From Nocardioides glacieisoli (lineage in GTDB: Bacteria > Actinomycetota > Actinomycetes > Propionibacteriales > Nocardioidaceae), in the NCBI RefSeq assembly GCF_004137245.1, contig NZ_SDWS01000003.1:124001-188000 (forward strand): DNA of 64,000 nt, read 5' to 3'. Below the pieces are notes generated by a model. That model was not told the origin of the DNA. It did not search any database and saw nothing but the letters and a program-made list of their open reading frames with translations. The position numbers and the translations under genes were made by a program. Each line of letters starts with the position of its first letter. The stretch's first letter is position 1. Below, piece after piece: positions 37,823 through 46,251 of the stretch.

Positions 37823-38971
37823 TCACAACCCGAGCATCCGCCCGATGATCTCCTTCTGGATCTCGGTGGTGCCGCCGTAGATCGTCTGGATGCGCGAGTC
37901 GACGTAGGCCTTGGAGATCGGGTACTCGTTCATGTAGCCGTAGCCGCCGTGCAGCTGGACACCCGCGTCGACGACGCGCTTCTGCAGCTCGGTCGTCCAC
38001 CACTTCGCCATTGACGCGAGGGCGGTGTCGACCTCGCCGGCGTTGAGCCGCAGCACGCAGTCGTTGATGAAGACCCGCGCGATGTGGGCCTCCGTGGCCA
38101 TCTCGGCCAGCACGAAGCGGTTGTGCTGGAACTTGCCGATCGGCTTGCCGAAGGCCTCGCGCTCCTTGGCGTACGTCAGGCACAGGTCGAGGACGTGCTC
38201 GACTGCCGCGACCGCGATGCAGCCGATGGAGATCCGCTCCTGGGGCAGGTTCTCCATCAGGGAGATGAAGCCCGAGCCCTCGGCGCCGAGCAGGTTCTCC
38301 TTCGGCACGTGCACGTCGGTGAACGACAGCTCGGCGGTGTCCTGCGCGTGCAGGCCCATCTTGTCGAGGTTGCGGCCGCGCTCGAAGCCCTCCATGCCGC
38401 GCTCGACCACCAGCAGCGAGATGCCCTGGTGCCCGGCGTCGGGGTCCGTCCGGCAGACCACGACCACCAGGTCGGCCAGGATGCCGTTGGAGATGAAGGT
38501 CTTCGAGCCGTTGAGGACGTAGTGGTCGCCGGCGTCGACCGCCGTCGTCCGGATGCCCTGGAGGTCCGACCCCGCGCCCGGCTCGGTCATCGCGATCGCG
38601 GTGACGATGTCGCCGGACACGCAACCGGGGAGCCAGCGCTGCTTCTGCTCGTCGGTCCCGAGGGAGGAGATGTAGGGGACGATGATGTCGGTGTGCACCG
38701 CGAAGCCCGGGCCGGAGGCGCCGGCGCGGGCCGACTCCTCGGCGAGCACCATGTTGTAGCGGAAGTCCTTGATGCCCGGCCCGCCGAACTCCTCCTCGAC
38801 GTCGAAGCACAGCAGCCCGCGCTCGCCGGCCTTGCGCCAGAGCTCGCGGTCGACGATGCCGGCCTCCTCCCACGCGGCGTGGTGGGGCACGACCTCCTTG
38901 TCGAAGAAGGCGCGCGCGACGGCGCGGAAGTCCTCGTGCTCCTGCTCGAGGATGCTCGGGCGGTCAGGCAT
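37823..38971 (-). CDS. Acyl-CoA dehydrogenase
   Basis: Introduces the alpha-beta double bond into acyl-CoA using FAD. The 382 residues show the standard ACAD order: N-terminal helices, AMTEPGAGSDLQGIRTTAV (FAD/substrate loop), ISNGILADLVVVVCRT, KEREAFGKPIGKFQHNRFVL and the C-terminal LHGGYGYMNEYPISKAYVD and TIYGGTTEIQKEIIGRML, where the catalytic base Glu lies in the GGTTE segment. It is the last gene of an LLM/MpaB-like/ACAD operon and overlaps the preceding gene by eight bases. Substrate chain length cannot be told; a lipid or steroid side-chain role fits the neighbours. Confidence 0.94.
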   Translation of the reverse strand: MPDRPSILEQEHEDFRAVARAFFDKEVVPHHAAWEEAGIVDRELWRKAGERGLLCFDVEEEFGGPGIKDFRYNMVLAEESARAGASGPGFAVHTDIIVPYISSLGTDEQKQRWLPGCVSGDIVTAIAMTEPGAGSDLQGIRTTAVDAGDHYVLNGSKTFISNGILADLVVVVCRTDPDAGHQGISLLVVERGMEGFERGRNLDKMGLHAQDTAELSFTDVHVPKENLLGAEGSGFISLMENLPQERISIGCIAVAAVEHVLDLCLTYAKEREAFGKPIGKFQHNRFVLAEMATEAHIARVFINDCVLRLNAGEVDTALASMAKWWTTELQKRVVDAGVQLHGGYGYMNEYPISKAYVDSRIQTIYGGTTEIQKEIIGRMLGL

Positions 38972-39863
38972 GGGCGCTCTTTCCGTGAGGGCTGTTGAGG
39001 TGGTCCAGCATCGACAGCGGACCGAGGTCCTCGAGCCGGTGGCCGTGGGGATAGGTGAGGGGCCGGTGGACGTACGCCGTCCGCCGGGGCGGCGCGAGGC
39101 GGAGCATCCGGCCGCGGAGCCGCAGGCCGCCGCGCACCGCGTGGACGAACCACCGCGGCTGCCGCGGCAGGCCCAGGGCCTCGCGCAACGGCTCGTCCAT
39201 GACGGCGATCGTCACCCGCCGCAGCAGCGGCCGCAGCGGCGCGGGCGACACCTCGCGGGCGATCCGGATCGACGACTCGGCCAGCCGGGTCGCGGCCGGG
39301 GTCCGGGCGAAGTGCTTCCGCTCGGTGTCGACCAGCAGCGCGAGGTAGCCGTCGTACGTCGTGGGGAGTCCCTTGATGCCCATCAGCTCGCCGAAGCGCG
39401 TGGTCACCGTGGCGATCGCGGCGAGCTCGCGGGGGTCGAGCGGGCGCCAGCCGTAGGCGTCGATCCAGCGCACCGGGCCGACGATCGTGGTGGCGAGGAC
39501 GTAGGCGAACTCCTCGTTGGTGATGTCGTAGTGGCCGTGGATCCGGTTGAGCCGGCGCAGCGCGGCGTGCGAGCGCGGCGAGTCGATGCCGTCGAGCGTC
39601 GCCTCGTCGCCGATCAGGATGGTGTCGTCGTAGCGCTTGACGCCGTGGTCCTCGAACTCGCGCGTCCGGTCCAGCAGGTCGGCGATCGAGGGGATGCCGT
39701 AGTCGCGCATGAAGGCGATGCCGGTGCCCTGGACGTAGTCCCACGGGAACTCGTGGCGCGCCGTCAGCCGCAGGATCTCGTCGTGGTCGACCTCCGGGTC
39801 CAGCGACTGGATCCGGCGCAGGTTGGCGTAGCGACCGGGGGCGTGCAGCTTCAGGACACCCAT
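38964..39863 (-). CDS. MpaB-like oxygenase-family protein (DUF2236)
   Basis: A 299-residue protein of the DUF2236/oxygenase-MpaB family. Characteristic parts: RHEFPWDYVQGTGIAFMRDY, RRLNRIHGHYDITNEEFAYV (R-x2-H with conserved HGHY), VRWIDAYGWRPLDPRELAAI (the YG-WR segment) and RLAPPRRTAYVHRPLTYPHG. Members bind haem b and oxidise terpenoid or polymer substrates (latex-clearing protein and MpaB are relatives). The start ATG at 39863 lies within the LLM gene end (13-base overlap), so they are co-translated. Confidence 0.86.
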   Translation of the reverse strand: MGVLKLHAPGRYANLRRIQSLDPEVDHDEILRLTARHEFPWDYVQGTGIAFMRDYGIPSIADLLDRTREFEDHGVKRYDDTILIGDEATLDGIDSPRSHAALRRLNRIHGHYDITNEEFAYVLATTIVGPVRWIDAYGWRPLDPRELAAIATVTTRFGELMGIKGLPTTYDGYLALLVDTERKHFARTPAATRLAESSIRIAREVSPAPLRPLLRRVTIAVMDEPLREALGLPRQPRWFVHAVRGGLRLRGRMLRLAPPRRTAYVHRPLTYPHGHRLEDLGPLSMLDHLNSPHGKSAHA

Positions 39864-40891
39864 TCCTTCACCTGGGCGACCGTCGCCGCCGGGTCGTCGC
39901 TCACCGGGGTGATGTTGAGGTCGGTGACGCCGGCCTCCCGGAAGGCGGCGATCCGCTCCTTGACGTACGACTCGGGGCCGACGAGGTTCGCGGCCTCGAG
40001 CCACTCGGTGGGGATGAGCGCCTCGGCCTCCTTCTTCTTGCCGGAGAGGTAGAGGTCCTGGATCTCCTCGGCCTCCTTCTCGTAGCCGTAGGCGCGGGCG
40101 ACGTCGTTGTAGAAGTTCTTGCCCTTGGCGCCCATGCCACCGACGTAGAGCGCGAAGATCGGCCGGGCGAAGTCGAGCAGCGCCTTCGTCTCCGGGCCCT
40201 CGCCGATGGCGACCATGCCGCCGGCCATCACCTGCAGGGGAGCGAGCCCGTCGAGCCGCTTGGCGTTGCCGGCCGCGAGCGCGTCGCCCCAGACCAGGTG
40301 CGCCCTCTCGGGGTGGAAGAGGTGGGGGATCCAGCCGTCGGCGATCTCGGCGGTCTGCTCGACGTTCTTGGGGCCGAGGGCGGCGATCCAGATCGGGATC
40401 GTGTCGCGCTCGGGCTTCGTCAGCAGCTTGAGCGGCTTGCCGAGCCCGGTCACGGCGCCGTCCTCCTTGGTCAGCGGGAGGTGGAACTCACCGCTGGCGG
40501 TCAGCGGCTCGCGCTTGAGCCCGCTGCGGATGATCTCGACGACCTCCTGGGTTCGCGCCATCGGCTTCTTGTACGGCACGCCGTGGAAGCCCTCGATCAC
40601 CTGCGGCCCGCTCACCCCGATGCCGAGGATCGCGCGACCACCGCTGACGTTGTCGAGGCCCGCCGCGGTCTGCAGCAGCGCGCCCGGGGTGCGGGAGTAG
40701 ATGTTGAGGATCCCCGACCCGATCTGGATCGTGTCGGTCTTCGCCGCGAGGTAGCCCATCAGCGTGGGGGAGTCGAAGCCGTAGGCCTCCGCGACCCACA
40801 CGCTGTCGAGCCCGGCCTTCTCCAGCGTGACGACCTGGTCGGCCGCACTGCGGGGGTTGCCGTCGTACATCAGGAGGGTGGCGAGACGCAT
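39851..40891 (-). CDS. LLM-class F420-dependent oxidoreductase
   Basis: A 346-residue luciferase-like TIM barrel, probably F420-dependent as is usual in actinobacteria. LEKAGLDSVWVAEAYGFDSP, IQIGSGILNIYSRTPGALLQ and AILGIGVSGPQVIEGFHG are typical, followed by PIWIAALGPKNVEQTAEIADG. No enzyme substrate can be assigned. The start ATG at 40891 is preceded, within the 39 bases before it, by a perfect 19-bp palindrome that probably controls this operon (LLM, MpaB-like, acyl-CoA dehydrogenase). Confidence 0.9.
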   Translation of the reverse strand: MRLATLLMYDGNPRSAADQVVTLEKAGLDSVWVAEAYGFDSPTLMGYLAAKTDTIQIGSGILNIYSRTPGALLQTAAGLDNVSGGRAILGIGVSGPQVIEGFHGVPYKKPMARTQEVVEIIRSGLKREPLTASGEFHLPLTKEDGAVTGLGKPLKLLTKPERDTIPIWIAALGPKNVEQTAEIADGWIPHLFHPERAHLVWGDALAAGNAKRLDGLAPLQVMAGGMVAIGEGPETKALLDFARPIFALYVGGMGAKGKNFYNDVARAYGYEKEAEEIQDLYLSGKKKEAEALIPTEWLEAANLVGPESYVKERIAAFREAGVTDLNITPVSDDPAATVAQVKEWVS

Positions 40892-40900
40892 ACCGCAACT

Positions 40901-40919
40901 GTGACAGTTTCACTGTCAC
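40901..40919. promoter_or_regulatory. Perfect palindrome, probable repressor operator of the LLM operon
   Basis: GTGACAGT at 40901-40908 and ACTGTCAC at 40912-40919 are exact inverted arms around TTC. The right size for a TetR-type dimer. It sits 9 bases upstream of the LLM start and overlaps the likely -10 region. Confidence 0.6.
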
Positions 40920-40930
40920 GATGGCAAGGG

Positions 40931-41899
40931 TCAGCGGCGGAGCCGGTCGAGGATCCGCTGGGCCTCGGGGGAGGGGTACCAGAAATCCTGGTCCTCGGGC
41001 ACGACTGAGTCGCCGTCGCTCAGCAGGTAGGTGTCGCAGACGCCGCGGATCACCACGACGTCGCCCCAGCTCGTCCTCCCCAGGATGTCCTGCCAGACGT
41101 AGCGCTCGTTCCCGCAGGGACCGGTGTCAAAGCCGAGGTCGCGGCGGGTGTGCTCGGGGATGTCGCCCATGAGGACCGCGAGGTCGCGTGGTGCGACGGG
41201 CGCACCACCGCGCCACGACCCGACGTCGTCCTTGGAGTCCGGTCGCCAGCACGACACCGCCTCGACCATCTCGCGCGGATCACCGAGCGGCGAGAGCCGG
41301 TGGTCCTGACCGCGGGGCGTCGCGGTGCAGTCGAGCGCCGTGGTCGGCGCCAACGGGGGCGGGTCGCGGTGGGAGCGCTGCTGGGCAAGCGCGGTGAGGT
41401 AGGCGTGGAACGGCTCGTCGGTGTTCCAGTAGTCGACACCGCCGACCGAGAACTCGAGGCAGCTCGGCTGCGTCCGCAGCGACACGACCTCGGCGTCCAC
41501 GACCAGCCGCAGGTCGTAGTGGTACGAGCCTGACTGGGCGCAGAAGGCGCCCTTCTCCGGCGGTTCGAGCCGGCCGAGTCCAGCGGCCAGCACGTCAAGG
41601 TCCTCGAACAGGGGCTCGGGCGCGGTCCATGCTCGGTACCTCGGTGTGGTCGCGCACAGGCGCGCGCCCTGCAGTGAGCCGCTCAGGGGGAGCGACGCCG
41701 GAGGAGCGGCCTCGGCGTCGCAGGTGATGGCGTCAGCGGTGCTCCTGTCCCCGGCGGCGTCGAGGGTCGGTTGCTCTCGGCGAGCCGGAGGCTCACCGTC
41801 AGGTTCAAGCGGCGCAAGGACGTACGGCACGAGCCCGAGCGGCACGACGAGCAGCACGAGCACGGCCAGCGCCCCGGCGACGTACCCCCGTCTCGTCAT
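40931..41899 (-). CDS. Membrane-anchored extracellular protein, unknown
   Basis: A 322-residue protein with one N-terminal membrane helix (VAGALAVLVLLVVPLGLVPYV) and a mature domain outside. Eight cysteines occur in the exterior part (DAITCDAEA, ARLCATTP, AFCAQSG, PSCLEFS, LDCTATP, SCWRPDS, TGPCGNER and RGVCDTY), so disulfides are likely. No catalytic motif is seen and the family is not recognised. It lies upstream of the LLM gene on the same strand with 39 bases between, but the palindrome there suggests separate control. Its start region contains CATGCT six bases before the ATG. Confidence 0.65.
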   Translation of the reverse strand: MTRRGYVAGALAVLVLLVVPLGLVPYVLAPLEPDGEPPARREQPTLDAAGDRSTADAITCDAEAAPPASLPLSGSLQGARLCATTPRYRAWTAPEPLFEDLDVLAAGLGRLEPPEKGAFCAQSGSYHYDLRLVVDAEVVSLRTQPSCLEFSVGGVDYWNTDEPFHAYLTALAQQRSHRDPPPLAPTTALDCTATPRGQDHRLSPLGDPREMVEAVSCWRPDSKDDVGSWRGGAPVAPRDLAVLMGDIPEHTRRDLGFDTGPCGNERYVWQDILGRTSWGDVVVIRGVCDTYLLSDGDSVVPEDQDFWYPSPEAQRILDRLRR

Positions 41900-41955
41900 G
41901 CGCCGAGCATGGAGCCAGCCCCCGTCGTCGCGGAAGGTTCGTCATCGAACCGTGA

Positions 41956-42006
41956 CCGGGTCTCGATACGTCCGCTCGCTGGCGCTCGCGGCCTACTCGA
42001 CCACCG
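41956..42006 (+). repeat. Dispersed intergenic repeat, copy A (invades an ABC gene end)
   Basis: Reads GGTCTCGATACG then a short hairpin then TACTCGACCA. It matches copy B at 59429-59477 in inverse orientation. The 3' part supplies the stop codon and last codons (Val-Val-Glu-stop) of the ABC transporter gene ending at 41993. Confidence 0.6.
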
Positions 42007-43753
42007 TGGAGGCCCCGTGCCACGACTCCCAGAGCGCGGCGTACGACCCGCCGGCGGCGACGAGGTCGTCGTGCGAGCCGAACTCCGAAATGACCCCGTC
42101 CTCGACCACGGCGACCCGGTCGGCGTCGTGGGCGGAGAACAGGCGGTGGGCGATCGCGATGACCGTGCGTCCCTCGAGCACCGCGGCGAGCGAGCGCTCG
42201 AGGTGGCGGGCGGCGCGCGGGTCGATGAGCGAGGTCGCCTCGTCGAGCACGAGGGTGTGCGGGTCGGCGAGCACCAGCCGGGCCAGCGCGATCTGCTGGG
42301 CCTGGGCCGCCGTGACCGCGCGGCCGCCCGAGCCGACCACGGTGTCGAGGCCGGCGGGCAGCAGGTCCACCCACTCGAGGGCGTCGACGGCGCCGAGGGC
42401 GGCGCGTACGGCGTCGTCGGACGAGCCGGGCCGGGCGAGGACGACGTTCTCGCGCAGGGTGCCGACGAAGACGTGGTGCTCCTGGGTGACGAGCGCGACG
42501 TGGCCGCGCAGGTCGCCGAGCGGCAGCTCGACGAGGGCGACGTCGCCGACGGTCACCGCGCCGGTGCGCGGCGGGTGGATGCCGGCGAGCAACCGGCCGA
42601 GGGTGGACTTCCCCGCACCGGACGGGCCGACCATCGCGATCCGCTCGCCCACGCCGACGTCGAGGTCGATGCCGTGCAGCACGTCGCGCCCCTCGACGTA
42701 GGAGAAGCGGACGTCCTCGGCATCGAGCTTCTCCGACGACGGCTCACGCCCTGAGACCTCGCGGTCGTCCGGCACCTGCGCCACACCGAGCAGCCGCGAG
42801 AGGGACGCGGCACCGAGCTGGAGCTCGTCGAGGATGGACACGATCCGGTCGACCGGGTCGATGAGCATCTGGACGTAGAGCGTCGCCGTCGTGACCTCGG
42901 CCAGCGAGACCTCGCCGCGCGTGTAGAGCCAGCCGCCGAACAGAAGGGTGCCGACCACCGGCAGCAGGTAGCTCAGCTCCATGCTCGGGAAGAAGACGGT
43001 GCGCAGGTGGAGCGTGTACTTCTCCGCCTCGAACGACTTCGCGCAGTCGTCGTCGCCCAGCTCGACGCGCTTCCGGCCGAGGCCGAGCGCCTCCACGGTG
43101 CGCGAGCCCTCGACCGTCTCGGAGAGCGTGGTGGTGATCTGGGAGTACGACGCCGTCTCGGCGAGGTAGCCGTCCTTGGCGCGGGCGAGGTACCACCGCA
43201 GCCCGATCACGAGCGGTGGCATCGCGAGCAGGCACGGGAGCGCCACCCACCAACCGACGCTGAGCGCGGCGGCGAAGGTCAGCACCGCGGAGACCACCGC
43301 GATCGTCCACTCGGGCAGCGCCCACCGCACCGACCACCCCAGCTGGTCGATGTCCGACCCGGTGCGGGTCAGCAGGTCTCCGGACCCGGCGGCCTCGACG
43401 ATGCCGACCGGGAGCGCCAGCGTGTTGGCGACGAAGTCCTCGCGGAGCTCGGCGAGCACCAGCTCGCCCATCACCTGCGAGCGGTAGCGGGCGTACCTGG
43501 TCAGCACCGACTGCAGCACCAGGAAGATCGCCAGCCACATCACGATCTCGTCGACGTGGGAGCGGGTCGTGCCGTTCTCGACCGACTCGACGAGGCTGCC
43601 GAGCAGGCGCGGCGCGGCGAGCGCGGTCAGCGCGGCGAGCACGTGGAGGCCGAGCGCGGTCCACAGGAGGCGGGGGTGCCGGTGCGCGACCTGGCCGACG
43701 TAGCGGCGCACGGCCCTGCCGTCGGCGATGGGGAGACGGGTGCTCACGCTCAT
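41993..43753 (-). CDS. ABC exporter half-transporter, catalytically competent NBD with degenerate signature
   Basis: A 586-residue fused permease/ATPase. The N-terminal half has about six helices (LLWTALGLHVLAALTALAAP, VDEIVMWLAIFLVLQSVL, WTIAVVSAVLTFAAALSVGW). The ATPase half has a perfect Walker A (GPSGAGKST, about residues 375-383), Q-loop (VALVTQEHHVF), Walker B with catalytic Glu (TLVLDEATS, about 500) and switch His (IAIAHRL), but the ABC signature is VTAAQ instead of LSGGQ (about 480-484). Its partner is encoded just upstream with the mirror-image defects. Cargo unknown; the family exports drugs, lipids or peptides. Its stop codon comes from an intergenic repeat. Confidence 0.9.
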   Translation of the reverse strand: MSVSTRLPIADGRAVRRYVGQVAHRHPRLLWTALGLHVLAALTALAAPRLLGSLVESVENGTTRSHVDEIVMWLAIFLVLQSVLTRYARYRSQVMGELVLAELREDFVANTLALPVGIVEAAGSGDLLTRTGSDIDQLGWSVRWALPEWTIAVVSAVLTFAAALSVGWWVALPCLLAMPPLVIGLRWYLARAKDGYLAETASYSQITTTLSETVEGSRTVEALGLGRKRVELGDDDCAKSFEAEKYTLHLRTVFFPSMELSYLLPVVGTLLFGGWLYTRGEVSLAEVTTATLYVQMLIDPVDRIVSILDELQLGAASLSRLLGVAQVPDDREVSGREPSSEKLDAEDVRFSYVEGRDVLHGIDLDVGVGERIAMVGPSGAGKSTLGRLLAGIHPPRTGAVTVGDVALVELPLGDLRGHVALVTQEHHVFVGTLRENVVLARPGSSDDAVRAALGAVDALEWVDLLPAGLDTVVGSGGRAVTAAQAQQIALARLVLADPHTLVLDEATSLIDPRAARHLERSLAAVLEGRTVIAIAHRLFSAHDADRVAVVEDGVISEFGSHDDLVAAGGSYAALWESWHGASTVVE

Positions 43754-43814
43754 ACGGGGTCCCTGCGGCGTTGTTCGGAGGAGCGAAGCGGGGGAGAAGA
43801 ACGTCGTGGGGTGT

Positions 43815-45527
43815 TCACAGCACGGCCTCCACGTCGCGTACGACGACCCGGCGGTAGGCCGCGACGTCCTGGAGGAGCTCGGTGTGGGTGCCGACCGCGA
43901 CGACCCGGCCGTCGACCAGGAAGGCCACCTCGTCGACGGCGTCCAGCACGAGTGGGCTCACCGTGGTGACCACGGTCGTGCGGCCCTCGCGGTGCGCCCG
44001 CAGGCGGGCTGCCACGCGCGCCTCGGTGTGGGCGTCGACCGCACTGGTCGGCTCGACCAGCACGAGGATCTCCGGGTCGGCAGCGAGGGCACGGGCGAGG
44101 ACCAGTCGCTGACGCTGGCCACCGGAGAACGAGCGACCCTTCTCGGTGACCACGGCGTCGAGTCCGTCCGGCAGGGCCTCGAGGATGTCCTCGGCGGACG
44201 CGGTGAAGAGGGCCTTCTCGACGTCACCGGTGCCGCGCTCGTCGATCCGGTCGGCCAACCGGCCCGCGAAGAGGGCCGCTCCGGTGTCGGACACCATGAT
44301 CCGCTCGCGGACGTCGGCGTGGCGCAGCGACGTCAGCGGGATGCCGCCCAGGTGCACGTCGTCGTCCTGCTCGGCGGCGCAGAGCCCGAGGCGGTCGGCG
44401 AGCAGCGCCGACTCGTCGGGCTGGTCGGAGACGATCGCGGTGAGCAGGCCCGGTCGGACCCGGAGCCCCGAGCGGGCGTCGTACAGCTCGGCGCCGGGCG
44501 CGGGGGGAGCGGCGGGCGAGGAGGGCTCGACGACGTCGGGCTCGAGCGCCATCACCCGGCACACGCGCGAGGCGGCGACGCGGCCGCGGATCAGCTTGTT
44601 GGCGAACTCCGTGGCGGTGCGCAGCGGCAGCATGAGGAAGGCGGAGTAGCCGTAGAACGCCACCAGCTCGCCCGCGGAGATGTCACCCGTGACCGCCGAG
44701 CGCGCGCCGAGCCAGACCACGAGCACGACGAAGATGCCGGGCAGGAAGACCTGCAGTGCGTCGAGCACGGACTGGAGCTTGGCGACGTTGACCGCGGCGG
44801 TGCGGGTGGCCTGCGACTCGCGGCGGTAGCGGTCGAGGAACACGCCCTCACCGCCGATCCCGCGCAGGACGCGCAGTCCGCTGACGATGTCGGTGCCGGT
44901 GTTGGAGAGGTCGGAGCGCATCTGGCGCTCGGTGGCGCTGCGCGTCTGCAGCGGCTTGAGGAGCGGGCCCATCAGCAGCAGCAGGAGCGGTACGCCGACC
45001 AGCACGACCAGGCCGAGCTGGACCGAGGTGCTGAGCAGGATCGCCGACACGAGCAGGAACGACACGATCGCGCCGGCGAACCGGGCGGTCACGTCCATCA
45101 CGTTGCCGATGTGGGAGAGGTCGGTGGTGCCGATCGCGATCACCTCGCCGGTGCTGACCTTGCGCGGCAGCGAGCCGCCGAGGCGCACGGACTGGCGGGT
45201 CGTGAGCTGCACGATCCGGTAGGACGCGGTGAGCCAGTTGGTGACCGCGAAGCGGTGCCGCATGATCCCGGTGACCGCCTGGAGCAGTCCGATGAGGAGC
45301 ATCACGCCGGCCCAGAACAGCAGCTGCTGCTGGTCCTTGTCGGCGACGCCGCGGTCGATCGCGCGACCCAGCACCGCGGGCATCACGGCCTGGCACGACA
45401 TCCACACGATCCCGAACGCCATGCCGCCGGCCAGCGTGGGCAGCTGCTGGCGGGCCAGCCACCACAGGAACCGGTCGGGGGACCGATGGTCCGGGGTTCC
45501 CGGCTCGGCGACCGGCAGTGTTCTCAC
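43815..45527 (-). CDS. ABC exporter half-transporter with ruined Walker A but intact LSGGQ-type signature
   Basis: A 570-residue permease/ATPase. Six membrane helices come first (LLIGLLQAVTGIMRH, IVSFLLVSAILLSTSVQLGL and others). In the ATPase half the Walker A position reads LTAIVSDQPDESALLADRLG, lacking GxxGxGK[ST]; Walker B is ILVLVEPTS with Asp replaced by Val; the Q-loop Gln and switch His are also replaced (VTTVSPL). The signature SFSGGQRQRLVLARAL is intact. It can therefore only complete the ATP site of the partner. The GTG start at 45527 is preceded by a TAGGAT box at 7 nt. It lies 61 bases before its partner's start. Confidence 0.88.
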   Translation of the reverse strand: MRTLPVAEPGTPDHRSPDRFLWWLARQQLPTLAGGMAFGIVWMSCQAVMPAVLGRAIDRGVADKDQQQLLFWAGVMLLIGLLQAVTGIMRHRFAVTNWLTASYRIVQLTTRQSVRLGGSLPRKVSTGEVIAIGTTDLSHIGNVMDVTARFAGAIVSFLLVSAILLSTSVQLGLVVLVGVPLLLLLMGPLLKPLQTRSATERQMRSDLSNTGTDIVSGLRVLRGIGGEGVFLDRYRRESQATRTAAVNVAKLQSVLDALQVFLPGIFVVLVVWLGARSAVTGDISAGELVAFYGYSAFLMLPLRTATEFANKLIRGRVAASRVCRVMALEPDVVEPSSPAAPPAPGAELYDARSGLRVRPGLLTAIVSDQPDESALLADRLGLCAAEQDDDVHLGGIPLTSLRHADVRERIMVSDTGAALFAGRLADRIDERGTGDVEKALFTASAEDILEALPDGLDAVVTEKGRSFSGGQRQRLVLARALAADPEILVLVEPTSAVDAHTEARVAARLRAHREGRTTVVTTVSPLVLDAVDEVAFLVDGRVVAVGTHTELLQDVAAYRRVVVRDVEAVL

Positions 45528-45534
45528 TGGCCCG

Positions 45535-45540
45535 ATCCTA
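45535..45540 (-). promoter_or_regulatory. -10 box, leaderless spacing (ABC exporter)
   Basis: TAGGAT on the minus strand, 7 nt before the GTG start at 45527. Confidence 0.5.
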
Positions 45541-45584
45541 GGTTCGGCGCCGGGTGGGGACGAATCCTTTTCGGTCGGGTGCTG

Positions 45585-46196
45585 TCAGTCGAGCAGGGTG
45601 GTCACGACGAACTCGGTCGCCCACTCCTCGAAGGCACGTCCGTGGCGCAGCATCGCGTGCTTGCCGTCGGGGATCAGGACGTGCTCGACGTCGGTGCCTG
45701 CGGGGAGGCGGCGGACGAGGTCGGCGGAGCGGGAGGGCGAGGCGATCCGGTCGGCGGTGCCGTGCACGACCAGCACGCGACGCCCGCGCAGGTCCACGCG
45801 GTCGGTCGGCAGCACCCACGGGTTGAGCGCGACCACGCAGCGCACGTGCGGGTCGTCACCCGCCAGCAGCGCCGCGCGACCCCCGAGCGAGTGGCCGACG
45901 AGCGCGACCGGGAGGTCGCCGTGCTGGTCGCGGACCTGCTCGATCGCCCACCGCGCGTCCATCACCGGCGTCGTCCGGGTGTCCCAGCCGCGGTGCGAGT
46001 TGAGGAGGCGGTGGACGGCGAGCCGCGACCTGCCGGCCCGCGCGATGCGGCGCGCGATCGGGATCATCCGGAGCACCGACAGCTGGGCGGGGCTGACCAT
46101 CACCTGCTCGCCCCGGCTCGCGCCACCGTGCAGCACGACGACGACGCCCTCGGGGGAGGCGGGCGTGCGGACGGGGATCAGGCGGGGACCGGTCAT
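45585..46196 (-). CDS. Small alpha/beta hydrolase
   Basis: A 203-residue minimal alpha/beta hydrolase. GVVVVLHGGASRGEQV holds the oxyanion-hole HGG, PVALVGHSLGGRAALLAG the nucleophile elbow with GHSLGG and Ser, VLVVHGTADRIASP the acid loop with Asp, and LIPDGKHAMLRHG the catalytic His. The substrate is unknown; the family includes esterases and lipases. The ATG at 46196 (MTGPRLIPVRTP) is used; the frame continues upstream antisense to the next gene. It is separated from the YbaK gene by 55 bases. Confidence 0.85.
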   Translation of the reverse strand: MTGPRLIPVRTPASPEGVVVVLHGGASRGEQVMVSPAQLSVLRMIPIARRIARAGRSRLAVHRLLNSHRGWDTRTTPVMDARWAIEQVRDQHGDLPVALVGHSLGGRAALLAGDDPHVRCVVALNPWVLPTDRVDLRGRRVLVVHGTADRIASPSRSADLVRRLPAGTDVEHVLIPDGKHAMLRHGRAFEEWATEFVVTTLLD

Positions 46197-46251
46197 GGTG
46201 TGCGGCCCGTACCCGGACCGCTCCCCGCCATGCCCCTCAGCGGCCCGATCC

